From Rheinheimera sp. 4Y26 (GTDB taxonomy: Bacteria > Pseudomonadota > Gammaproteobacteria > Enterobacterales > Alteromonadaceae): 64,000 nucleotides of DNA. The notes beneath the pieces were generated by a model. That model was not told where the DNA came from. It ran no database searches and was given only the letters and a program-made list of their open reading frames with translations. Below are positions 8,621 through 16,802 of this stretch, one piece after another. A program made the position numbers and the translations under genes. Numbering within the stretch: position 1 is the first letter of the stretch; each line of letters starts with the position of its first letter. The stretch is from contig NZ_JAOBWS010000008.1 in NCBI RefSeq assembly GCF_025245835.1, positions 124,001 to 188,000 of the forward strand, in the 5' to 3' direction.

Positions 8621-9459
8621 ATAACGCTGATACAGGCAGCCAAATCACGGACAAAGAGGTTCAGACTCAAGCCGAAGTGAAAACAAAGGCCCAAGCTGAG
8701 CTGGTAAGGGCACAATTTGGCTCGGCACCGGTGATTTTATTGCGTGGCCTGGCGCGCGAGCAGCAACACTGGGGGCAATTTCCCCAGCTATTACAACAGC
8801 ACGTCAGTCAGCCGGTGTATTGTGTGGATTTGCCCGGCATGGGGCAGCATTATATGCAGCGCTCGCCTGCCAGCTTGTGCGGTATTCTGACTCTGGTGCG
8901 CCGTCAGCTGCGTCAGATTGAGGGCCCTTATCATCTGCTGGCCATGTCGCTGGGCGCTATGCTGGCGATGCGTTTTGCCGAACTTTATCCGGCTGAGGTG
9001 TTGTCTTTGCTACTAATTAACAGCAGTGCCGGCGATCTAACGCCCTTTTATCAAAGACTGAAATGGCAAAGTTATCCTGCTGTGCTGGCGGCCTTGTGTG
9101 GTTCAATAGCCCACAGAGAACAGCTGATTTTACAGCTTACCAGCAATAAAGCGCAGGTGAGGGAGGCTTGTTATCCGCATTTTGTTGCATTGGCGCGGCA
9201 AAGGCCGGTGAGTCGCAGCAATGCACTGCGCCAACTATGGGCGGCCAGTCACTTTGTGTTGCCGGATAAACCAGGCTGCAAAGTGCTGCTTTTGGGGAGC
9301 CGCAACGACAGATTAGTGGATATCAGTGCCAGTCAGCAGATTGCACAGCGCTGGCAGGTGCCTTTGTTGCTACATCAAAGCGCCGGCCATGATCTGGCGC
9401 TGGACGACCCGGACTGGTTATTAGCTCAGGCGGTGCGTTTTTATGCAGCACCAGAGTGA
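8602..9459 (+). CDS. Alpha/beta hydrolase
   Basis: An alpha/beta-fold hydrolase of about 285 residues. The oxyanion strand ILLRGLAREQQHWGQF, nucleophile elbow AMSLGAML (Ser in A-x-S-x-G rather than G-x-S-x-G) and C-terminal His in SAGHDLALDDP form the expected catalytic set, with an acid in SRNDRLVD. The open frame extends to 8407, but GGAGG just before the ATG at 8602 fixes the start inside the end of the M14 gene. The Gln/Lys/Glu-rich first 35 residues look disordered. Substrate unknown. Confidence 0.8.
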   Translation: MVQQSINNADTGSQITDKEVQTQAEVKTKAQAELVRAQFGSAPVILLRGLAREQQHWGQFPQLLQQHVSQPVYCVDLPGMGQHYMQRSPASLCGILTLVRRQLRQIEGPYHLLAMSLGAMLAMRFAELYPAEVLSLLLINSSAGDLTPFYQRLKWQSYPAVLAALCGSIAHREQLILQLTSNKAQVREACYPHFVALARQRPVSRSNALRQLWAASHFVLPDKPGCKVLLLGSRNDRLVDISASQQIAQRWQVPLLLHQSAGHDLALDDPDWLLAQAVRFYAAPE

Positions 9460-10149
9460 TTAATTATCCGTTTCGATAAAATTCAGATGAGGTTTACCGG
9501 CCATATAATGTTTGCGAAAAGTGGCAAAATAGCTTGCAAGCGCAGTGGCCGCTTTGTTGTCATTGTCGATTTTTAACACTTCAATCATCACTTCAGCGGT
9601 ACAGAGCTGATGTAAGTGCGCTGCTTCGCGCAATTGGTAGTTAGATGCCTGCTCCGGCTGAATACCCAGCACCGGAAACTTATCGAGGTATGGGCTTTTG
9701 CTAAACATTTTTTTCGCTTCACGCCAGGTACCATCCAGCAAAATAAACAAGGTTTTTTTACCAGGCTCTGGTGTTGGTTTTTTAATGCAACGTTCAGGCG
9801 CCGCATATTGGGTGGGGAAAATTACCACCGGCTGATAACGCTCGTCCTGTAATAATGCCAATAAGGCCGGATCCGGTTCTGTTCTGTCCCAGACAAACGC
9901 ATGATTATCCAGTGCCACATCGGCGATTAAACGGCCGGTATTAGTCGGTTTAAAACACTCGCCTGTGTACATCAAAAATAAAAAAGCACTGTTGGCACAA
10001 GGCTCTGGTTTGGCAAAACAGATACAATCGGCTTTGGGTAATAAACAATGATCACAGCGGATCACCCGGCTGCCTCTGGCGTTAAAAGGTTTGGTGGTGC
10101 GTTGCAGTTCCTGCAGACGCAGTGCCAGCACTGAATTAATATGGGTCAC
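9460..10149 (-). CDS. tapT: tRNA-uridine aminocarboxypropyltransferase (DTW domain)
   Basis: DTW-domain enzyme that transfers the 3-amino-3-carboxypropyl group of SAM to tRNA uridine (acp3U47), the known role of E. coli TapT/YfiP. The family signature LDGTWREAKKMF is present, as is the N-terminal zinc-type cluster CDHCLLPKADCIC. The frame is open to 10293, but the GTG at 10149 has GGAG six bases upstream, yields 229 residues (E. coli 232) and begins right before the family start LRLQELQRTTKPFNARG; the longer start would run into the divergent START gene. It lies tail to tail with the hydrolase gene with no space between the stop codons. Confidence 0.85.
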   Translation of the reverse strand: MTHINSVLALRLQELQRTTKPFNARGSRVIRCDHCLLPKADCICFAKPEPCANSAFLFLMYTGECFKPTNTGRLIADVALDNHAFVWDRTEPDPALLALLQDERYQPVVIFPTQYAAPERCIKKPTPEPGKKTLFILLDGTWREAKKMFSKSPYLDKFPVLGIQPEQASNYQLREAAHLHQLCTAEVMIEVLKIDNDNKAATALASYFATFRKHYMAGKPHLNFIETDN

Positions 10150-10279
10150 CAACAGCTCCGGGTAAAACAAGACCAAATTTTGCGGCGGCCATTGTAGCCG
10201 AAAAAAGGCTTGGGCAGTGATTTGGATAAGCTGCCTTGTCTGCGTGAGCGCAGCAACTGATGAGAAGGACAACAACATA

Positions 10280-11035
10280 GTGTTTAGTCGCACTGCAGCA
10301 ACAAAAAGTTTATTCCGGCCGGGTTATCAGCGCCTGAAGCTGCTGTTATGGCTGTTATGTGCTGGTTTATCGATGGGCTTTGCTCAGGCCAGTGAAGAGC
10401 CCTGGCGTTTATATAAAAAATCCGAACAAGTTAGTTTGCAACAGCGGCATATCAGTCAGCGTGGCAAAAAACTGCTGCAGGTGCAGGTGCAGCTCGATTA
10501 TCAGGGGTCAATGTCGGCTTTTTTGCAGGTTCTGGCCGATACCAACAACGCAGCTTTGTGGTTACACAATGTGGCGCAGGTAACAGTGCTTGCCAAACCC
10601 TCGCTGTATGAAGATTTGGTTTATACCCGTTTTAACGCACCCTGGCCGTTAACAGAGCGGGAGTTAGTCAGCTGCTCCGAGTGGCGGCAACAAGCGGATT
10701 TAACTTTTCATATGCAGGTGTGGGACTGCGCCGAGTTACATCCGGATAATCCGGGTAAACTGCGGCTGCGGGGCTTTTCCGCACACTGGCAGTTAAAACC
10801 TTTGCCAGATAACAGAGTCAGGCTGACTTATATTGGCATTGCTGATGCTGGTGGCAAGGTGCCACGTTTTTTAAGCGATCCGGTGGCGTTATCATCCAGC
10901 TGGAAAAGTTTTTTGGCGTTGCAGCAGCAACTGCAATTGGCAAAATATCAGCAACCTCATCCGGGAATTTGTGAAACGCTGCAGTCGGTAACTGAGGCCT
11001 GTCAGAGGTTAAAGGCTGCAGAAGAAAAACGCTGA
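10280..11035 (+). CDS. Exported START-domain protein
   Basis: START (StAR-related lipid transfer) domain protein with a signal peptide: a hydrophobic segment (LKLLLWLLCAGLSMGFAQA) with predicted cleavage before SEEPW, then a domain of about 200 residues (WRLYKKSEQVSLQQR ... FNAPWPLTERELV ... KPLPDNRVRLTYIG) typical of bacterial START proteins. The likely role is binding a hydrophobic ligand in the periplasm; ligand unknown. The GTG at 10280 with GAAGGA upstream is preferred over the GTG at 10217. It diverges from tapT. Confidence 0.75.
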   Translation: MFSRTAATKSLFRPGYQRLKLLLWLLCAGLSMGFAQASEEPWRLYKKSEQVSLQQRHISQRGKKLLQVQVQLDYQGSMSAFLQVLADTNNAALWLHNVAQVTVLAKPSLYEDLVYTRFNAPWPLTERELVSCSEWRQQADLTFHMQVWDCAELHPDNPGKLRLRGFSAHWQLKPLPDNRVRLTYIGIADAGGKVPRFLSDPVALSSSWKSFLALQQQLQLAKYQQPHPGICETLQSVTEACQRLKAAEEKR

Positions 11036-11051
11036 GCGTCGTTTTTACGCC

Positions 11052-11088
11052 GCTGAAGGCTCTTTATTCTGCTGAAGGCTCTTTATTC
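11052..11088. repeat. 19-bp tandem duplication at the aceK stop codon
   Basis: GCTGAAGGCTCTTTATTC occurs at 11052-11069 and again at 11071-11088. The second copy covers the aceK stop codon (11083-11085). A third partial match (GCTGAGGCTTC) follows inside the gene. Confidence 0.85.
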
Positions 11089-12834
11089 CGCTGAGGCTTC
11101 ATTGGCATAACGCCGGCTAAAACGCTGGCTGATTGGGTAGGGGAAAATATCCTCTACAAATCCCGCCTTGATTTTCTGTTGTTTATCACACCAGAAATCG
11201 GCGTCCAAAAGCTGCGGATGGGCCTGAAACAACAGTTCACGAAGTCTCGGCTGCGGCGTCACAAAAGTCGCAATTTGCTCCGGAAACACATCACCCGGGC
11301 TTACGCTATACCAGGGTTCTGAACTTAGCATGTCATCGTAGTTATCGGTTTTAGGAATTTTACGAAAATTCACATCCAGCAAATATTGCACTTCATCGTA
11401 ATCATAAAACACCACGCGGCCGTGGCGGGTGACGCCAAAATTTTTTAACAGCATGTCCCCCGGGAAAATATTGGCGGCAATCATGTCTTTCAGTGCCTGA
11501 CCATAATCGGCCATCAGCCTGGCTTTTTCTGCATCACTGGCAGTTTCCAGCGCAATATTGAGTGGGATCATCCGCCTTTCAATATACAAATGTGAGATCA
11601 CCAGATTGTCGTCTTCAAAACTTAATGAGCCAGGAATAGCTTCCATCAGTTCGGCTAAGAGTTCAGGCGAAAAGCGGTTTTTTGGCAGCGCCACGTAGGA
11701 GTATTCCATGCTGTCGGCCATCCGGCCCACTCTGTCGTGTTTTTTTACCAGTAAATAACGGGCTTTGACGGTGTCGCGGCCAAAGTTTTTGGTGTCGGAA
11801 AATTTATCGCGAATGACTTTAAATACATAAGGAAAAGATGGCAGCGTAAACACCATCATCACCATGCCACGAATGCCGGGCGCCGCGACAAAACTGTCGC
11901 TGGATTTGGTTAAATGCTGCAGCAGCTCGCGGTAAAACTCGGTTTTGCCCTGTTTATGCAAGCCCACCGATGAATAAAGTTCGGCCAGGGTTTTATGCGG
12001 CAGCAGCTCTTTTAAAAAGTGCACCAGGGCTGATGGCACCGGCAAGTCCACCATAAAATAAGCCCTTGAAAAGCCAAAGATAATACTCATTTGCTGCGCA
12101 TCGGTAATCAGGGTGTCCAAATACAGCTGGCGTGGCTGGGTTTTACTTTGCAAAATCGGAATAATAAAAGGTTGCTGGCCGTCGGGGCTCACTACACGGC
12201 CAACAATGTAAGCGGCTTTATTACGGTAAAACACCGATTTGAGCATATCAAAGCGGATCTGATGCACCGGATGGCGGCCATGGCCGGATTCGGCACGAAA
12301 AGTCTGGATCACATAGCGGATATCGCGCTCTACATCGGCAAACGGCAGTGAAAATGCGTAACTTGCCACAATTTTTCGGATACAGTTGCGCAGGCCATCC
12401 TGCACCGGAAAATAACTGTCATAGACCGAAGCCACAGGGGCCGGCAGTTTTTGTTTGCTTAAGGTCGACTCAACAAAAATATTCTGATTATGAAAATATT
12501 TGCGGGCAAACAAGCGGCAAAACACAGAGTTATAAAAAGTTTCGGCAAGCTCGGCCTGAGGGTGAAAAGTTAAAAAATCCAGATAATGTTGTTTCACCTG
12601 CTGCCATAAAGATTCATCCAGACAATGTTGTGGCAGTTCCAGCACCAGCCGGTCTATCGCTTCCTGCACCCTTAAATCATAAAAGCTGATGCGGTTGGCG
12701 TTGTCCTGCTGTAACCCGGGCCAGTCGGCATGGGCAAAACGTTGTTTGGCCTGCTGGGTCATTTGCGAAAACAAACTAAAGTGGCGGCGAAAGCCTTTTA
12801 AAATCACTTCGGCAATATGGCGGGGCTGACTCAT
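11083..12834 (-). CDS. aceK: Isocitrate dehydrogenase kinase/phosphatase
   Basis: AceK switches isocitrate dehydrogenase off by phosphorylation and on by dephosphorylation, steering flux between the TCA cycle and the glyoxylate bypass. The 583 residues compare with 578 in E. coli. The C-terminal kinase-like domain shows the glycine loop APGIRGMVMMVF, the Lys of PYVFKVIRD and the metal-binding region DMLLKNFGV...VVFYDYDE. The ATG at 12834 (MSQPRHIAEVILKGF) has AGGGAG six bases upstream; eleven more codons are open upstream but lack support. Unlike in E. coli it is not next to aceB or aceA. Confidence 0.93.
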   Translation of the reverse strand: MSQPRHIAEVILKGFRRHFSLFSQMTQQAKQRFAHADWPGLQQDNANRISFYDLRVQEAIDRLVLELPQHCLDESLWQQVKQHYLDFLTFHPQAELAETFYNSVFCRLFARKYFHNQNIFVESTLSKQKLPAPVASVYDSYFPVQDGLRNCIRKIVASYAFSLPFADVERDIRYVIQTFRAESGHGRHPVHQIRFDMLKSVFYRNKAAYIVGRVVSPDGQQPFIIPILQSKTQPRQLYLDTLITDAQQMSIIFGFSRAYFMVDLPVPSALVHFLKELLPHKTLAELYSSVGLHKQGKTEFYRELLQHLTKSSDSFVAAPGIRGMVMMVFTLPSFPYVFKVIRDKFSDTKNFGRDTVKARYLLVKKHDRVGRMADSMEYSYVALPKNRFSPELLAELMEAIPGSLSFEDDNLVISHLYIERRMIPLNIALETASDAEKARLMADYGQALKDMIAANIFPGDMLLKNFGVTRHGRVVFYDYDEVQYLLDVNFRKIPKTDNYDDMLSSEPWYSVSPGDVFPEQIATFVTPQPRLRELLFQAHPQLLDADFWCDKQQKIKAGFVEDIFPYPISQRFSRRYANEASAE

Positions 12835-12999
12835 AAGGCTCCCTGGCCCGCCCACAGGCGATGGCACTAAATTGAGCTGATACTCTAATCTCTATTGATA
12901 CCCAAAGGCGGGCGAAAAAGCAAACCTGTCAGCAGCTTGCGCCTTTACTTTTAACTGTGCTCTGATAGCGTTTTTTAAAATTCCAGCAAGGAGTGCCTG

Positions 13000-13941
13000 A
13001 TGCAACAGGCGGACTTTTGCCCCATTGTGGATTTAAACCAGGCTTTGGCCGACTTACTGACGCAGGCGCGCCAGATGCCCATCAGCGGCAAGGTGGCCGA
13101 TTATATTCCGGCTTTGTCTCAGGTTGCGCCTAACCGGCTTGGTATAGCCGTGGCCACTTTAGATGGTAAAGTGGCATCAGCCGGTGATGCGGCTGTGCCT
13201 TTTTCCATTCAGAGCCTGTCAAAAACCTATGCGCTGACCATGGCAATGCAGCTGCAGGGCGATGAGCTGTGGCATAGAGTGCGGATGGAGCCTTCAGGCC
13301 AGCCTTTTAATTCGATAGTGCAGCTGGAGTGGGAGCAGGGCATACCCCGTAATCCGGTGATAAACGCGGGCGCTCTGGTCATTGCCGATGTGCTGGCCAG
13401 CCATTATTCGGCCAGTATCAACAGCTTTTTAATGTTTATCAGGCGCCTGACCGACTGCCAGTCTATTTATATCGACCCTAAAGTGTATGCTTCAGAGCAG
13501 CAGCACGGCAGCCGTAATGCGGCCCTGGCTTATCTGATGAAAAGTTTTGGCAATATTCAGAGTGAAGTGCCGCTGGTGCTGGAGCAATATTTTCATCAAT
13601 GTTCGGTGGCAATGAGCTGTGAGCAGCTGGCGCGCAGTTTTTTGTATCTGGCTAACAGAGGGCAGGATCCGGTGAGCGGTGAGCAGATTTGCAGTCGCAA
13701 GGACGCCCATAGAGTGAATGCTATTCTGACCACCAGCGGTATGTATGATCAGTCCGGCGAGTTTGCTTTTACCGTGGGGTTACCGGCCAAAAGTGGCGTG
13801 GGCGGCGGTATAGTGGCGGTAGTGCCCAATTATGGGGTAATAGCCGCCTGGAGCCCGCCACTAAACAGCTTTGGTAATTCGCAGCTGGCGATGCATTTGA
13901 TCCGCGCTTTGGCCGAGCAACTGGGTTTATCTGTGTATTAA
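13000..13941 (+). CDS. glsA: Glutaminase
   Basis: Serine-dependent glutaminase of the beta-lactamase-like fold, hydrolysing glutamine to glutamate and ammonia in the cytoplasm. The catalytic S-x-x-K motif is in QSLSKTYAL (Ser72, Lys75); NPVINAGAL and SGVGGGIVAV are family hallmarks. Length 313 matches the usual 305-315. The ATG has AAGGAG eight bases upstream. A DUF1840 gene follows after 75 bases and may share the transcript. Confidence 0.93.
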   Translation: MQQADFCPIVDLNQALADLLTQARQMPISGKVADYIPALSQVAPNRLGIAVATLDGKVASAGDAAVPFSIQSLSKTYALTMAMQLQGDELWHRVRMEPSGQPFNSIVQLEWEQGIPRNPVINAGALVIADVLASHYSASINSFLMFIRRLTDCQSIYIDPKVYASEQQHGSRNAALAYLMKSFGNIQSEVPLVLEQYFHQCSVAMSCEQLARSFLYLANRGQDPVSGEQICSRKDAHRVNAILTTSGMYDQSGEFAFTVGLPAKSGVGGGIVAVVPNYGVIAAWSPPLNSFGNSQLAMHLIRALAEQLGLSVY

Positions 13942-14016
13942 AGCTGTGTGGCCGTTGCACAGGGGTTATAGTTGAAGTGAACCCGCAAGCTTGCAACTAT
14001 CAGCAAAGGAAGATGT

Positions 14017-14322
14017 ATGTTAGTCACATTTCATAGCAAAGATTATTACCCCATTACCATGTTTGGTGATATTGCACTGCAACTAATAGAAAAAATGGGC
14101 GTCACCCCCAAAGTGCCGGGCGCCATTTTTGCCGAAGACGTGCCCCAGGCTTTATGGCAGCTGCAACAGGCACTGGAAGATGGGGCAGAGCCAGAGCTGC
14201 CCAACTCCAACACCAATGCCGATGAGCAGGACGCGCCGGTTAGTTTACGTAAAAGAGCACTGCCGCTTCTGGAAATGCTCAAAGGCGCCGCTAAGGCTGG
14301 CCATAATCTGAGCTGGGACTAA
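14017..14322 (+). CDS. DUF1840 family protein
   Basis: A 101-residue protein matching DUF1840 (N-terminal MLVTFHSKDYYPITMFGDIA is typical). The first ~35 residues form a compact beta/alpha unit, the middle (EDGAEPELPNSNTNADEQD) is acidic and probably flexible, and the C-terminus is helical. Function unknown in the family. A good ribosome site (AAAGGAAG) precedes the ATG. Confidence 0.8.
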   Translation: MLVTFHSKDYYPITMFGDIALQLIEKMGVTPKVPGAIFAEDVPQALWQLQQALEDGAEPELPNSNTNADEQDAPVSLRKRALPLLEMLKGAAKAGHNLSWD

Positions 14323-14405
14323 CAGGCTGTCCTAAGCCGCTTCAGTAACAGATTTGATAGTCGCTGTTGCTGTGCTTTTTTATCGCTGCCAGCGCAGCAC
14401 ATGTT

Positions 14406-15572
14406 TCAGTTGTTGCCGTTTGTGGATGCAATTGTTGCCGTGCTGCTCAGCAACACCAGTAGCTGCGCTGTTAATTGTTGCTGTACGTGGCTTCTGTTTA
14501 CCCCTGCTTTATCAAAGCAGATAGGCACACCCAAAGCCCGGTGTGGCAGGGTGCAACTATCCAGATACACAAAATGTCCTTCGCCTTGATTAAAGGTCAC
14601 TTGTTGTGCCTGTGGAATCTGGCTGGCATAAAAACCGGCGTGCTGTGCAAAAGGTAAAAAGTCGTTTTGCACTGAACCTGCCACCAGGGTCGGTAGTTTG
14701 ATTTGCTGCAGGCTTTTTGCATCGACCAGATGACCCAGTGCCGGGTCAAGTAACATCAGTTTTTTGACTCTGGCATCATACCAGTCTTGGTCTGATGGCA
14801 AAGTGGGCAAGTCTGTGGCGGCTTTATGCACTGTTGGCTGCCCCGCTGCGGCTTTGGGTAAATAAGCACAGCTGCGATCGGCTTTGGCGGCGTCGGTTTT
14901 GCAGTAACTGGTCACTTTGGCAAAATCAAAACCGGCACCGGCCAGCGCAGCCACGCTGGCACCGCCTGATGAATGGCCAACGGCCACAGTGCTGCGCCAG
15001 TTGATCGACTGATTAAACAACTTTTGGCCTTCATATTGATTGGCTTCTAACTGATCCAGCACAAAACCTAAATCGAGTGGCCGCTGCCAGAACTCCAGTA
15101 CAGCGGCAGCTTTGATATGCCCGGCACCATAAACCCAGGATTCACCATAATGATTGACGCCAACAGTCACCCAACCACGGCCGGCCATACTTTTGCCAAG
15201 CCATTGATAATTAAGCGCCGCTCCCATGGCGCCATGTGACAACAACAAGGCCTGACTGCGCACTGTGTTATCGGCCAGACAGATCTGCGCCTTGCAGGCT
15301 TTACCTTCGGGGTACCAGAGGGTAATTTTTACCGGTCTTTGCCTGGTTGCATCGAATAAATCCAGCTGCTGCATTTTCACGTTAAATCCGGCCTGCACAA
15401 GCTTGGGCTCAGCTTTGCTCTTTTCTTGCTGCGCTCTGTTATCGCTGTTGCTGATAGCGCTGCAGCCCAGAAGCAGACTGACAGTAAATAAAGGCAGCAA
15501 TAATTTTCGGCCAATAAACAGGCCGCTCAAAGCCCGGATAGGGGAGGAAACTCTGTGATGATGTTGTTGCAT
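14406..15572 (-). CDS. Lipoprotein alpha/beta hydrolase (dienelactone hydrolase-like)
   Basis: A predicted membrane-anchored hydrolase of 388 residues. A lipobox LLGC occurs at about residues 34-37 after a hydrophobic run. The hydrolase fold has the oxyanion segment LLSHGAMGAAL, nucleophile elbow GHSSGG, acid region GSVQNDF and His in EGHFVYLD. Family resemblance is to the secreted acetylhydrolase / dienelactone hydrolase-like group; substrate not known. The C-terminus is rich in Thr/Ser/Ala. ATG at 15572 has AAGGAC a short distance upstream. Confidence 0.78.
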   Translation of the reverse strand: MQQHHHRVSSPIRALSGLFIGRKLLLPLFTVSLLLGCSAISNSDNRAQQEKSKAEPKLVQAGFNVKMQQLDLFDATRQRPVKITLWYPEGKACKAQICLADNTVRSQALLLSHGAMGAALNYQWLGKSMAGRGWVTVGVNHYGESWVYGAGHIKAAAVLEFWQRPLDLGFVLDQLEANQYEGQKLFNQSINWRSTVAVGHSSGGASVAALAGAGFDFAKVTSYCKTDAAKADRSCAYLPKAAAGQPTVHKAATDLPTLPSDQDWYDARVKKLMLLDPALGHLVDAKSLQQIKLPTLVAGSVQNDFLPFAQHAGFYASQIPQAQQVTFNQGEGHFVYLDSCTLPHRALGVPICFDKAGVNRSHVQQQLTAQLLVLLSSTATIASTNGNN

Positions 15573-15712
15573 GCATTTGTCCTTTTGCGCTGCCTGAGGA
15601 ATCTATTCAGCCTTATTGCTGATATAGGCAGTCTGAGGCAAAAGGTTGGTGTTGTGTTGTGCCGGAAGTCACGATCTGGCCTTAACCTGAGCAAAAGCCT
15701 GGTTAGCGATGT

Positions 15713-15738
15713 AAAAGCGCTTGATACAGCGCTTTTTG
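15713..15738. terminator. Bidirectional hairpin terminator
   Basis: Perfect nine-base stem AAAAGCGCT (15713-15721) / AGCGCTTTT (15728-15736). On the minus strand it lies 25 bases past the beta-propeller gene's stop codon and ends in TTTT, so it probably terminates that gene. Confidence 0.65.
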
Positions 15739-15762
15739 CTGAGACTCTCTGTGATTGTGCAG

Positions 15763-16707
15763 TTATTGCAGTTTTAGCCGCTCTACCGCGCCATCTTTTT
15801 GCATTGTGATATATAAAAATTTGAAATCACTGGAAAAAGTGACGTTTGTTGGAAACTTGCCATGCAGCTGGTATTCGCGCAGCAGTTTGCCTTGTGGGCT
15901 TATTTTGGCAATAGTGCCTTTGCCATAACGGGCGATATATAAATTGCCGTTGTTATCACAGCGCATACCGTCCAGGCCGTGATCGGGAAATTCAATCAGC
16001 AGGGTTTTATTGCTGATATTGAGCTTTTTATCCAGCTGATAACGCCACACTTTGCGCTGGCGGCTTTCGTTGACATACAAAAAACGCTGATTTGGGCTTA
16101 CTTCAATGCCATTGGTGGTGCCCATGTTTTTTTCCAGCAAGCTGCTGCTGCCGGCTTTGTTAATACGCCAGATTTGACCGCTGTTGTTTTTCCAATCCGG
16201 GTCGCTTGCGAATAACACGCCCTGTTGGCTGATCGCCAGATCATTGGGCTGAAACATCAAAGGTTGATGCAGGTACAAACTTAAACTGCTGCCGTGATAA
16301 CGCCAGATGTTATGGCCGGTATAGTCAGCAATATACATCCGTCCCTGCTGGTCAAACCGGATACCATTGCCAACACTGGCTTTGGGCAGCTGTAAAAAAT
16401 GTGAGGCTTCACCCTTTGCCGTTATTTTACCGATGCTGCCTTTGGCTGCTGCACTGTTACCACCAAAATTCACCGCATATAGATTGCCTTCTGCATCCAC
16501 TGCCGGGCCTTCTATTTCCGGATGAAATACGCCGGCAGCCACAAAAATTTCGCTGTCGGGTGATGGTTGTGTTGGCGTTGGCGTGTCTGCCCAAAGCGGG
16601 GCAGTGGGCAGCAGAGATAAAAGCAGGGCGCTGATGGCATGTTTGCAGCAACGGATTTTTAATAACAAGGTGCTTTTCCCCATATTTTTAATCTTAAAGC
16701 GCTGCAT
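15763..16707 (-). CDS. Exported SMP-30/gluconolactonase-like beta-propeller protein
   Basis: Six-bladed beta-propeller of the SMP-30/gluconolactonase/LRE-like group, exported by a signal peptide ending near PLWADTPTP. Repeated blade motifs are visible: EGPAVDAEGNLYAVNFG, GIRFDQQGRMYIADYTGHNI, GIEVSPNQRFLYVNES and DGMRCDNNGNLYIARYGKG, the last group typical of the metal-binding lactonase site. A lactonase role is plausible, but specificity cannot be assigned. Two starts are possible: 16707 (used) and the ATG at 16683, which lies closer to the signal peptide; neither has a strong ribosome site. Confidence 0.78.
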   Translation of the reverse strand: MQRFKIKNMGKSTLLLKIRCCKHAISALLLSLLPTAPLWADTPTPTQPSPDSEIFVAAGVFHPEIEGPAVDAEGNLYAVNFGGNSAAAKGSIGKITAKGEASHFLQLPKASVGNGIRFDQQGRMYIADYTGHNIWRYHGSSLSLYLHQPLMFQPNDLAISQQGVLFASDPDWKNNSGQIWRINKAGSSSLLEKNMGTTNGIEVSPNQRFLYVNESRQRKVWRYQLDKKLNISNKTLLIEFPDHGLDGMRCDNNGNLYIARYGKGTIAKISPQGKLLREYQLHGKFPTNVTFSSDFKFLYITMQKDGAVERLKLQ

Positions 16708-16725
16708 CCATGCAGCACATTACCA

Positions 16726-16802
16726 GGCCGGTACTAAGCCGGTACTAGGCCGGTACTAGGCCGGTACTAAGCCAGTTCTCGGCCAGTTCTCGGCCAGTTC
16801 TA
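16726..16802. repeat. Seven-copy 11-bp tandem repeat overlapping a stop codon
   Basis: Units GGCCGGTACTA, AGCCGGTACTA, GGCCGGTACTA, GGCCGGTACTA, AGCCAGTTCTC, GGCCAGTTCTC and GGCCAGTTCTA follow without gaps. The array falls into two sequence subtypes (GGTACT and AGTTCT). Its last unit contains the stop codon of the FAD oxidase gene. Confidence 0.92.
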
